Positions 1-8,158 of a DNA stretch of 64,000 nt are shown one piece after another. Numbering within the stretch: position 1 is the stretch's first letter; each line of letters opens with the position of its first letter. The stretch is from NCBI RefSeq assembly GCF_030719295.1, contig NZ_CP120997.1, forward strand, positions 620,001-684,000. The letters run 5' to 3'. The position numbers and the translations under genes were made by a program. The stretch is from Streptomyces sp. Mut1. GTDB taxonomy: Bacteria > Actinomycetota > Actinomycetes > Streptomycetales > Streptomycetaceae. The notes under the pieces were generated by a model that did no database searches, was not told the DNA's origin, and worked only from the letters and a program-made list of their open reading frames with translations.

Positions 1-439
1 CCGAGGGAGTGCGAGGTCAAGGCTGATGCCTTCCTTGTGGAGAGGGGCCGAGGGGCCACCGTATGAGGGGTCGCCAGGACGGCTTGCGTAATTGCCGATT
101 CAGCGATACGATCGCCTCGACAGTCGCGTGTTGATCACCGATTTGGTGAGAGTGCAGGATAACGTCCGCCTCGCCGCCTGTCCACCCCCGCACCAACACC
201 CCCCGCGCAGACGTGCAGTCGCGCGGGTTTCCGCGCGTTGTCGCGGGGCGACTTGACCAGACTTGCCAACTCCCTTCCAGGCGCCCGCAGTTCGTTGACG
301 GGGTCATGACGGCATGTGAGTGTTCGGTCGCTCGCTCACGGACACCACCCGGACGGACGGCCCACGCTGCCGCACGGGCGGGCGCGTCTCCCCACGCCAC
401 TGCCCGTGACCGAGGTCCCCACGAAGACGAGGAGCCTCG
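1..439. other. Non-coding upstream region of the M4/M28 protease gene
   Basis: I recognise no gene in this stretch. The open frames that cross it have no family motifs and look like chance frames of GC-rich DNA. Its right end carries the ribosome binding site for the protease gene (ACGAGGAG, about 5 bases before the ATG at 440). A direct repeat of ACTTG lies around 250-266 (CTTGACCAGACTTGCC) and could be part of a promoter, but no clear -35/-10 pair can be assigned. Confidence 0.4.
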
Positions 440-3400
440 ATGAAACGCAGACCCTTGACGGCCGGGACAACCCTGGCCGTCCTCGCCGGAATGCTGGTCG
501 CCGTCAGCGGCCAGTCAGCATCCGCGGAACCGTCACCGCCCCCGGTTCCCACAGCGCTCACCACCGCCGTCTCGGCCGCCGACCGGGCGGCCGACAGCGG
601 TCTCGACACCCTGGCCAAGGGCCCGGAGGAGCGCTACGAGCGCCGCACGGTGACCCCGTGGATCAACGGCCTCTACTCCGTCGCGTACGAGCGCACCTAC
701 CGCGGCCTGCCGGTCGTCGGCGGGGACGCCGTCGTGGTGGCCGACGCCAAGGGCCGGGTCCGCGGCTCGCAGTCGGCCCTGTCGCGGCGCATCAACGTGC
801 CCACCACCGCGACGGTCTCGGCGAAGTCGGCCGAGGCCACCTCCCGCAAGCAACTGCGTTCGGTGGAGCGGGTCGAGAGCCACCGGCTCGTCGTACGGGC
901 CACCGGCAAGCGCTCCCGGCTCGCTTGGGAGACCGTGCTCACCGGCCGGAGCGAGAAGGCGCCGAGCCGGCTGCACGTCTTCGTCGACGCGGGCACCGGG
1001 GCGGTCCTGGACAGCTACGACGACGTCAAGGCGGGCACGGGCAACAGCCAGTGGAACGGCCCCTCCCCGCTCTCCATCAACACCACGAACTCCGGCGGCA
1101 GTTACTCACTGCGTGACCCGAGCCGCCCGGGGCTGAGCTGCGCCGACTACAGCACCGGCGGCGTCTTCACCAAGTCGACCGACTCCTGGGGCACGGGCAG
1201 CGCCTCCAGCAAGGAGACCGGCTGCGTCGACGTCATGTGGGCGGCCCAGCACGAGTGGGACATGCTGCGCGACTGGCTCGGGCGCAACGGCCACGACGGC
1301 AACGGCCGCAGCTGGCCCGTCAAGGTCGGCCTCAACGACATCAACGCCTACTGGAACGGCTCCTCCATCTCCATCGGCCACAACCAGGCCAACCAGTGGA
1401 TCGGCGCCATGGACGTCGTGGGCCACGAGTTCGGCCACGGCATCGACCAGTACACACCGGGCGGCGCCAACAACGAGTCCGGGCTCGGCGAGGCCACCGG
1501 CGACATCATGGGCGCGCTGACCGAGGCGTACACCAATGAGCCGGCCCCCTACGACGACCCGGACTACACCGTCGGCGAGAAGATCAACCTCGTCGGCAAC
1601 GGGCCGATCCGGATCATGTACAACCCCGGCCAGATCGGCGACCCGAACTGCTACAGCGCCTCCATACCCAACACCGAGGAGCACGCGGCGGCCGGTCCGC
1701 TGAACCACTGGTTCTACCTGCTGGCCGAGGGCTCGAACCCCGGCGGCGGCAAGCCCTCCAGCCCCACCTGCAACAACTCCACGGTCACCGGCGTGGGCAT
1801 CCAGAGCGCCGGCAAGGTCTTCTACGGCGGGATGCTCCTCAAGACCAGCGGCATGACCTACAAGCGCTACCGCACGGCCACCCTCACCGCGGCCAAGAAC
1901 CTCGACGCCACCTGTGTGCTGCACAGCCGCACGAAGGCGGCGTGGGACGCGATCAGTGTCCCCGCCCAGAGCGGTGACCCGGCCTGCACACCGAGCGCGA
2001 ACAACGACTTCTCGCTCTCCCTCGACCCGGCCTCCGGCTCGGTGAAGGCGGGCAACGCGGTCACCGCCACCGTGCGCACGACCGTCTCCTCCGGCAGCGC
2101 CCAGACGGTGAACCTCTCCGCGAGCGGTCTGCCCGGCGGCGTCAGCGTCTCCTTCAGCCCCTCCTCCGTTCAGTCCGGCTCGACGTCGGCCATGACGGTC
2201 TCGACCACGTCCGCCGCGGCGCCCGGGTCGTACACCTTCACCGTGAAGGGCGCGGGCACCCAGGAGCACACCGCCCAGTACACGCTGACCGTCACCGACG
2301 GAGGCGGCAGCCCCGGCGGCACACCGCCCGACATCAGCGTCGCCCAAGTGCAGGCCCACCTCGCCCAGTTCCAGACCATCGCCTCACAGAACGGCGGCAA
2401 CCGGCGGGCCGGCAGCAGCGGCTACACCGCCTCGCTCGCCTATGTGAAGGGCAAGCTCCAGGCGGCCGGTTACACCGTCAGCGAGCAGACCTGCACCACC
2501 TGCTCCTACCCGGGCAACAACCTGATCGCGGACTGGCCGGGCGGCCCCGCCGACAGCACCGTGATGTTCGGCGCCCACCTGGACAGCGTGTCCGCCGGGC
2601 CCGGAATCAACGACAACGGCTCCGGCTCCGCGACCCTGCTGGAGAACGCCCTCGCGCTGGCCCAGCAGAACCCCACGATGACCAAGCACGTCCGCTTCGC
2701 CTGGTGGAACGGCGAGGAACAGGGCCTCCAGGGCTCCAAGTACTACGTCGGGCAGCTCACTTCGGCCCAGCGCAGTGCCATCAAGGCCTACTACAACTTC
2801 GACATGGTCGCCTCGACCAACGGCGGCTACTTCATCAACAACCTGAACTCCTCCGCCTCCGCCCCGATGAAGGAGTACTGGACCTCCCTCGGGCTCGCCC
2901 CGGAGGAGAACGTCGAGGGCCAGGGACGCTCCGACGACTACTCCTTCCAGCAGGGCGGCATCGCCACCTCGGGGTACGCGACCGGCGCCAGTGACACCAA
3001 GACCTCGGCCCAGGCTGCCAAGTGGGGCGGCACTGCGGGCCGTTCCTACGACCCCTGCTACCACCAGTCCTGCGACACCACCTCCAACATCAACGCCACC
3101 GCGCTCGACCGCAGCGCCGACGGGATCGCCTACACGCTGTGGAAGACAGCGGTCGGCACCACCGCCCCGGCCGACGACTTCTCCGTCTCGGTGAACCCGG
3201 TCTCCGGGAACGTCCAGCCGGGCGGGTCCGCGACCGCCACCGTGTCCACGGCCACCACCAGCGGCTCCGCGCAGAACGTGCGGCTGACGGCCACGGGCGC
3301 GCCGAGCGGTGTCACGGTCTCCTTCGCGCCGTCCTCGGTGCAGTCGGGGTCCTCGTCCACGATGACCGTATCGGCCGGAGCGCAGGCCACGGCGGGTACG

Positions 3401-3937
3401 TACACGCTCACCGTGACGGGTACCGGCACCGCCACCCACACCACCACGTACTCGCTCGTGGTCGGGGGCGGCGGCAGCTGCCAGCCGCGGCAGGTCGTGG
3501 CCAACGGCGGCTTCGAGAACGGGACGGCGCCCTGGACGCAGACGGCCGGTGTCATCAACAACCGGACCTCCGAGAAGCCCGCGCACAGCGGTGCGTACCA
3601 GGCATGGTTCGGCGGCTGGGGCAGCACGCACAGCGACACCGCCACGCAGTCGGTGACCGTGCCCGCCGGCTGCTCGACGTACCGGCTGTCGTTCTACCTG
3701 CGCACCGACACCGCTGAGTCGGCGTGGGGACAGGCGTACGACACCTTCACCGTCAAGCTGGGGTCCCGGACGCTGGCCACGTACTCGAATCTCGACGCGA
3801 GCAACGGCTATGTCCTGCAGACCTTCGACGTCGGCTCGGCCGCCGGTCAGACGTTGACGCTCGGGTTCACCAGTAACGAGGACGCCTACCTGCAGACCAG
3901 CTTCGTGCTGGACGATGTGGCCCTCGATGTGAGCTGA
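440..3937 (+). CDS. Secreted bifunctional protease: M4 metalloprotease fused to M28 aminopeptidase
   Basis: This 1165-residue secreted protein contains two peptidases. Residues 1-30 are a Sec signal ending ASA. A propeptide-like region (about 40-210) precedes an M4 (thermolysin-type) domain with zinc motif HEFGH at residues 329-333 and the third-ligand motif GEATGD (Glu351), aligning with NEAxSD of thermolysin. An Ig-like repeat (about 520-630) leads to an M28 domain like Streptomyces griseus aminopeptidase, showing [20 protein letters not shown] and YNFDM metal and catalytic motifs. A second Ig-like repeat (starting DDFSVSVNP) and a C-terminal jelly-roll-like domain (NGGFENG ... [10 protein letters not shown]) follow. 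Endo- and aminopeptidase activity in one chain would feed extracellular protein use. The start is set by ACGAGGAG before ATG. Family assignment is firm; joint activity is inferred. Confidence 0.9.
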   Translation: MKRRPLTAGTTLAVLAGMLVAVSGQSASAEPSPPPVPTALTTAVSAADRAADSGLDTLAKGPEERYERRTVTPWINGLYSVAYERTYRGLPVVGGDAVVVADAKGRVRGSQSALSRRINVPTTATVSAKSAEATSRKQLRSVERVESHRLVVRATGKRSRLAWETVLTGRSEKAPSRLHVFVDAGTGAVLDSYDDVKAGTGNSQWNGPSPLSINTTNSGGSYSLRDPSRPGLSCADYSTGGVFTKSTDSWGTGSASSKETGCVDVMWAAQHEWDMLRDWLGRNGHDGNGRSWPVKVGLNDINAYWNGSSISIGHNQANQWIGAMDVVGHEFGHGIDQYTPGGANNESGLGEATGDIMGALTEAYTNEPAPYDDPDYTVGEKINLVGNGPIRIMYNPGQIGDPNCYSASIPNTEEHAAAGPLNHWFYLLAEGSNPGGGKPSSPTCNNSTVTGVGIQSAGKVFYGGMLLKTSGMTYKRYRTATLTAAKNLDATCVLHSRTKAAWDAISVPAQSGDPACTPSANNDFSLSLDPASGSVKAGNAVTATVRTTVSSGSAQTVNLSASGLPGGVSVSFSPSSVQSGSTSAMTVSTTSAAAPGSYTFTVKGAGTQEHTAQYTLTVTDGGGSPGGTPPDISVAQVQAHLAQFQTIASQNGGNRRAGSSGYTASLAYVKGKLQAAGYTVSEQTCTTCSYPGNNLIADWPGGPADSTVMFGAHLDSVSAGPGINDNGSGSATLLENALALAQQNPTMTKHVRFAWWNGEEQGLQGSKYYVGQLTSAQRSAIKAYYNFDMVASTNGGYFINNLNSSASAPMKEYWTSLGLAPEENVEGQGRSDDYSFQQGGIATSGYATGASDTKTSAQAAKWGGTAGRSYDPCYHQSCDTTSNINATALDRSADGIAYTLWKTAVGTTAPADDFSVSVNPVSGNVQPGGSATATVSTATTSGSAQNVRLTATGAPSGVTVSFAPSSVQSGSSSTMTVSAGAQATAGTYTLTVTGTGTATHTTTYSLVVGGGGSCQPRQVVANGGFENGTAPWTQTAGVINNRTSEKPAHSGAYQAWFGGWGSTHSDTATQSVTVPAGCSTYRLSFYLRTDTAESAWGQAYDTFTVKLGSRTLATYSNLDASNGYVLQTFDVGSAAGQTLTLGFTSNEDAYLQTSFVLDDVALDVS

Positions 3938-3954
3938 TCCGGCGACGGGGGGGC

Positions 3955-3987
3955 GGGGGCGGGGCGTGGTCCACACGTCCCGCCCCC
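3955..3987. terminator. Bidirectional terminator hairpin
   Basis: A 14-bp GC-rich inverted repeat (3955-3968 with 3974-3987, one mismatch) with a 5-base loop lies between the convergent protease and XRE regulator genes, 18 bases after the protease stop. It can act on both strands. Confidence 0.55.
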
Positions 3988-4001
3988 GCTGTCGTGCGCC
4001 C

Positions 4002-5432
4002 TCAGCGGACCGCCGCGGCCAGTCTGCGGACGAAGTCGTCGGTCTCGGAGCGGTCGCCGGGGCGGCCGGCCAGCCGGGTGTACAGCCCGCGCAGCTCCTG
4101 GCCGAGCAGGGTCGAGGGGTGCACCTCGGTGTTCTCCAGGACGGGCCCGGCGACGGCCGCGGCGGCGGCCGGCTCGCCCGCGCACACGTAGGCGTCGGCC
4201 GTCCGCGCCAGGAACAGCAGCCGGGCCGAGTGCATGCCTGGCGGCAGCAGCCTGATCGCCGTACCGGCCGCGTCGAGGGCGCGGAGCGCGAAGCGCCGTT
4301 CCCCGGTGGCCGCGGCGAGATCGCGCAGCGCACCGGCGGCGCCCGACTCCACCCGCAGGCGCACGGAGGCGACGGAGAGCCACGGGGCCTCCGCCTCGTC
4401 GCGCTCGCCGGCCCGGTCCATCCGGGCCCAGGCGCGGCCGATGTGGTGCAGGGTGCGGTCGGCGTCGCCGCGGACCGCGTGGCCGCGCGCCTGGTACAGA
4501 TCGCTCATGGCGCCCGCCCAGGGCCGGTCCGCCGCGACCCTCCGGATGGCTTCGCCGTATGCGAGCGCCGAGGGCCCGTCGCCCTCCAGCCGGGCCAGGG
4601 TGCTCATGTCGCTGAGGGCCGCCACCTGCGCCCCCACGTAGCCGGCCATCGCCGCCCACAGCAGCGACCGGTCGAGCCAGGCCATCGCCGTCCCGTTACG
4701 CCCCCACAGCAGCCGCAGGCAGCCCGCCGACTGGGCGTACTCGGCGGCCAGCGGCGCGAGTCGGCCCCGGTACGAGCCGGCCGGGAGGGCCATCCAGCGG
4801 AGCATCGCGTGCAGGGTGCGTTCGACCACGGCGGTCGCCCCCGGCCAGGCGTGCTCCTCGTCGGCGCGCAGGCAGACGGCGAGCAGCGCGGTCAGCGCGT
4901 GCACGGTGTCGGTGTCCAGGGCCGGGTGGGGCGAGGTGTCCGGGCCGATGGCGCAGAACCGGGCGTGCAGGGCAATAACGTCGGGCAGCGCCGGGACCGC
5001 GCAGCCGTCCCGCCCGTGCACCGGGCAGACCAGGCCGTACGCGGGCAGCCGCGTGGGCAGGACGGTCCCGGGCGGGAGCATCGCCGTGAGTGTTCCGCCC
5101 GCGGGCTCGCCGGGCAGCGGCCCCTGCCGGACCGGGCCCGGCTCGGCGGGCGCGGCCTCCGCCCGTTCCCGCGCCTCGGCCTCCTCACAGGCGGCCAGGA
5201 GGTCTCCGCCGGCCGCCAGCAGGTCGTCCAGGCGGCGGGCCAGCGGGAGCGGGGTCCTGCGGCTGCCGTGTTCGAGTTTGCTGATGGCGGTGTGGTCGTA
5301 GCCGACCCGGAGGCCCACCTGGGCCTGGGTGAGTCCGGCCCGCCAGCGCCAGTGACGCAGCCGGGCGCCGAACGCCTGCCATGCCTGCCCGCTCCGGCTC
5401 CCCGCCGCGACGGGGCCCGTCGCCGCGCTCAT
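4002..5432 (-). CDS. XRE-family helix-turn-helix regulator with TPR-like C-terminus
   Basis: A 476-residue cytoplasmic regulator. Residues about 18-75 form a helix-turn-helix of the HTH_31/XRE type (GLTQAQVGLRVGYDHTAISK, then LEHGSRRTP). The rest is Ala/Leu/Arg-rich helical sequence without enzyme motifs, as in the large Streptomyces group of XRE regulators with TPR-like sensor domains. It is divergent from the discoidin/beta-helix protein gene across 464 bases, so it may control that gene, itself, or something distant. The ATG at 5432 is the first start compatible with the HTH. No ligand can be read from the sequence. Confidence 0.8.
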   Translation of the reverse strand: MSAATGPVAAGSRSGQAWQAFGARLRHWRWRAGLTQAQVGLRVGYDHTAISKLEHGSRRTPLPLARRLDDLLAAGGDLLAACEEAEARERAEAAPAEPGPVRQGPLPGEPAGGTLTAMLPPGTVLPTRLPAYGLVCPVHGRDGCAVPALPDVIALHARFCAIGPDTSPHPALDTDTVHALTALLAVCLRADEEHAWPGATAVVERTLHAMLRWMALPAGSYRGRLAPLAAEYAQSAGCLRLLWGRNGTAMAWLDRSLLWAAMAGYVGAQVAALSDMSTLARLEGDGPSALAYGEAIRRVAADRPWAGAMSDLYQARGHAVRGDADRTLHHIGRAWARMDRAGERDEAEAPWLSVASVRLRVESGAAGALRDLAAATGERRFALRALDAAGTAIRLLPPGMHSARLLFLARTADAYVCAGEPAAAAAVAGPVLENTEVHPSTLLGQELRGLYTRLAGRPGDRSETDDFVRRLAAAVR

Positions 5433-5837
5433 CCGGAACCCCGTCGTGCCTGGTCAGCGGCGCGCTGTGCGCCACACTCACGGCTCATGCACCGGAGGAT
5501 AGCGACCCTCGGGGCCCGCTGTCCCCGGGACGGCGGTCACGTGTCCGGTAACAGCCGCGCCGGCCGGCGGTGTCCGGGGCCGCGGCCCCGCCGCGCGCGT
5601 CGCGTGATTGCGGTGGCAACGGCTCGTTCCGCCGCGCTCACTCCCCGTACACGCTCCGTCATCCCCTGAATCGACGGCGCGGCCACCCCTACGGCCAACC
5701 AGCCTCAAGGCGGCCCGAATACGGATACTCATCGCGTACCCGTCGTCAACTGTTGTCTTCAACGACGCTTGAAAAAGCGGTTGTTGCACACCTATTGACG
5801 CCGGGTGAGCGAGGGAGAAGTATCCCCAACTGCCGGA

Positions 5838-5849
5838 GAGAGCGCTCTC
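5838..5849. promoter_or_regulatory. LacI-type operator upstream of the discoidin/beta-helix gene
   Basis: GAGAGCGCTCTC is a perfect 12-bp palindrome with the central CG typical of LacI-family operators. It lies 48 bases before the ATG at 5897. A TTGACG (about 5796) with a weak -10 could form the promoter just upstream, so the operator would sit near the transcription start. It resembles, but differs from, the CebR box TGGGAGCGCTCCCA seen at 49357. The rest of the 5433-5896 interval shows no gene. Confidence 0.55.
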
Positions 5850-5896
5850 CAGCTTCGTGTCGTGCACCCGTTCCGCGACTCAGGAGACATTGCCCC

Positions 5897-8080
5897 ATGT
5901 ATGGACCCCCCTTGCTCCACAGACCCGCGTCCTCGTCCGGAAGAAGACGTACCGGCGTGCTGGCCGCCGTCGCCGGTCTCGTCGTCTCGCTCCTGGCCTT
6001 CGTGCCGTCGACCGACGCCAGCGCGGCCCCCTCCCTGCTCTCCCAGGGCAAGACGGTGACCGCTTCCAGCCAGGAGGGCGCCGGTACCCCCGCGACCGCC
6101 GCCGTGGACGGAGACAACGGCACCCGCTGGGCGAGCGCCTTCTCCGACCCGCAGTGGCTCAAGGTCGACCTGGGCACCTCCGCGTCGGTCAGCCAGATCG
6201 CGCTGAAGTGGGAAGCCGCCTACGCCACGAGCTACCGCATCGAGTTCTCCACGGACGACAACACGTGGAGCACCGCCTACTCGACCACCACGGGCCCCGG
6301 TGGCGACGAGACGCTGAACGTCTCCGGCACCGCCCGCTACGTCCGGCTGACCGGAACCACCCGCGCCACCCAGTACGGCTACTCGCTCTGGGAATTCCAG
6401 GTGTTCGGCACCACGGGCGGAGACGGCGGTCAGCAGATCCCCGGTGGCGGCGATCTCGGCCCGAACGTCCTGGTGTTCGACCCGTCGACCCCCAACATCC
6501 AGGGCAAGGTCGACGAGATCTTCCACCAGCAGGAGTCGGCGCAGTTCGGCACCGGCCGCTACGCGCTGATGTTCAAGCCCGGCACGTACAACAACATCAA
6601 CGCCCAGATCGGCTTCTACACCTCGATCGCCGGTCTCGGTCTCAAGCCGGACGACACCACGTTCAACGGTGACGTCACCGTCGACGCCGGCTGGTTCGAC
6701 GGCAACGCCACACAGAACTTCTGGCGTTCGGCCGAGAACCTCGCGCTCAACCCGGTCAACGGCACCGACCGCTGGGCCGTCTCGCAGGCGGCTCCGTTCC
6801 GCCGGATGCACGTCAAGGGCGGGCTCAACCTGGCGCCCGACGGCTACGGCTGGGCGAGCGGCGGGTACATCGCCGACAGCAAGATCGACGGCCAGGTCGC
6901 ACCGTACTCGCAGCAGCAGTGGTACACCCGCGACAGCACCATCGGCAGCTGGGGCAACGGCGTCTGGAACATGACGTTCTCCGGCGTCGAGGGCGCCCCC
7001 GCGCAGAGCTTCCCCGAGCCTCCCTACACCACGCTCGACACCACCCCCGTCTCCCGCGAGAAGCCGTTCCTCTACCTGGACGGCAACGACTACAAGGTCT
7101 TCGTCCCGGCCAAGCGCACCAACGCGCGCGGTGTCTCCTGGAACGGCACCCCGCAGGGTGATTCGATCCCGCTGAGCCAGTTCTACGTCGTCAAGCCGGG
7201 TGCCTCCGCCGCCACCATCAACGCGGCCGTCCAGCAGGGCCTGCACCTGCTGTTCACGCCGGGCATCTACCACGTGGACCAGACGATCAACATCGACCGC
7301 GCCGACACCGTCGTGCTCGGCCTCGGCCTCGCCACGATCATCCCGGACAACGGGGTCACCGCCATCAAGGTCGGTGACGTGGACGGCGTCAAGCTCGCCG
7401 GGCTCCTCGTCGACGCCGGTCCGCAGAACTCCCAGGTGCTCGTCCAGGTCGGCCCCGACGGCGCGTCGGCCGGCCACGCGGCCAACCCGACCAGCGTCCA
7501 GGACGTCTTCATCCGCGTCGGCGGCGCGGGCGCCGGCAAGGCGACCACGGGCATGGTGATCAACAGCAACGACACGATCATCGACCACACCTGGCTGTGG
7601 CGCGCCGACCACGGCGAGGGCATCGGCTGGGACACCAACCGGTCCGACTACGGCCTCCAGGTCAACGGCGACAACGTCCTGGCCACCGGCCTCTTCGTGG
7701 AGCACTTCAACAAGTACGACGTCCGCTGGTCCGGCGAGAACGGCAGGACGATCTTCTTCCAGAACGAGAAGGCGTACGACGTTCCCAACCAGGACGCCAT
7801 CCAGAACGGTGACACCAAGGGCTTCGCCGCCTACAAGGTCGACGACTCCGTCACCACCCACGAGGGCTGGGGACTCGGCAGCTACTGCTACTTCAACGTC
7901 GACCCGAGCATCCGCCAGGACCACGGCTTCGAAGCCCCGGTCAAGCCCGGCGTGAAGTTCCACGACCTGATCGTCGTCTCCCTCGGCGGCCAGGGACAGT
8001 ACAACCACGTCATCAACAGCACAGGGTCGCCCACCTCGGGGACCGACACCATTCCGTCGCAGGTCGTCTCCTTCCCGTGA
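5897..8080 (+). CDS. Secreted discoidin (F5/8 C) plus right-handed beta-helix protein, GH55-like
   Basis: A 727-residue secreted protein. An Arg-rich N-terminus and hydrophobic stretch (LAAVAGLVVSLLAFV) end in a Sec cleavage site near ASAAPS. Residues about 45-180 form a discoidin/CBM32-like domain (AVDGDNGTRWASAF, WLKVDLG, YSLWEFQVFG). The remainder is a two-part parallel beta-helix (FKPGTYNNIN; LLFTPGIYHVDQTINI) as in GH55 exo-beta-1,3-glucanases. Homologues are often labelled adenylyl cyclase, but I see no cyclase motif. Glucan binding or cleavage is therefore the better guess. AGGAGA precedes the ATG at 5897, and earlier in-frame codons would place sequence before the signal peptide. A LacI-type operator lies upstream and a strong terminator follows. 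Catalytic residues could not be assigned. Confidence 0.75.
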   Translation: MYGPPLLHRPASSSGRRRTGVLAAVAGLVVSLLAFVPSTDASAAPSLLSQGKTVTASSQEGAGTPATAAVDGDNGTRWASAFSDPQWLKVDLGTSASVSQIALKWEAAYATSYRIEFSTDDNTWSTAYSTTTGPGGDETLNVSGTARYVRLTGTTRATQYGYSLWEFQVFGTTGGDGGQQIPGGGDLGPNVLVFDPSTPNIQGKVDEIFHQQESAQFGTGRYALMFKPGTYNNINAQIGFYTSIAGLGLKPDDTTFNGDVTVDAGWFDGNATQNFWRSAENLALNPVNGTDRWAVSQAAPFRRMHVKGGLNLAPDGYGWASGGYIADSKIDGQVAPYSQQQWYTRDSTIGSWGNGVWNMTFSGVEGAPAQSFPEPPYTTLDTTPVSREKPFLYLDGNDYKVFVPAKRTNARGVSWNGTPQGDSIPLSQFYVVKPGASAATINAAVQQGLHLLFTPGIYHVDQTINIDRADTVVLGLGLATIIPDNGVTAIKVGDVDGVKLAGLLVDAGPQNSQVLVQVGPDGASAGHAANPTSVQDVFIRVGGAGAGKATTGMVINSNDTIIDHTWLWRADHGEGIGWDTNRSDYGLQVNGDNVLATGLFVEHFNKYDVRWSGENGRTIFFQNEKAYDVPNQDAIQNGDTKGFAAYKVDDSVTTHEGWGLGSYCYFNVDPSIRQDHGFEAPVKPGVKFHDLIVVSLGGQGQYNHVINSTGSPTSGTDTIPSQVVSFP

Positions 8081-8121
8081 CGGAAGGCGCATGACACCTG
8101 GTGTACGAGGTGAGTGAACGG

Positions 8122-8152
8122 CGCGGGGCCCGGCGGTGTGCCGGGCCCCGCG
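8122..8152. terminator. Bidirectional terminator hairpin
   Basis: A perfect 13-bp stem (8122-8134 with 8140-8152) and 5-base loop lie between the convergent beta-helix gene and SpoIIE-phosphatase gene. It ends 7 bases from the phosphatase stop codon. Confidence 0.75.
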
Positions 8153-8158
8153 TCGCCG

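Noticed and set aside
17..400. Open frames on both strands before the protease gene
   Set aside because: No motifs, codon pattern or ribosome binding site; typical chance frames of GC-rich DNA.
5897..8080. Adenylyl cyclase as product name
   Set aside because: The protein is secreted and beta-helical with a discoidin domain; no cyclase active-site motif is visible.
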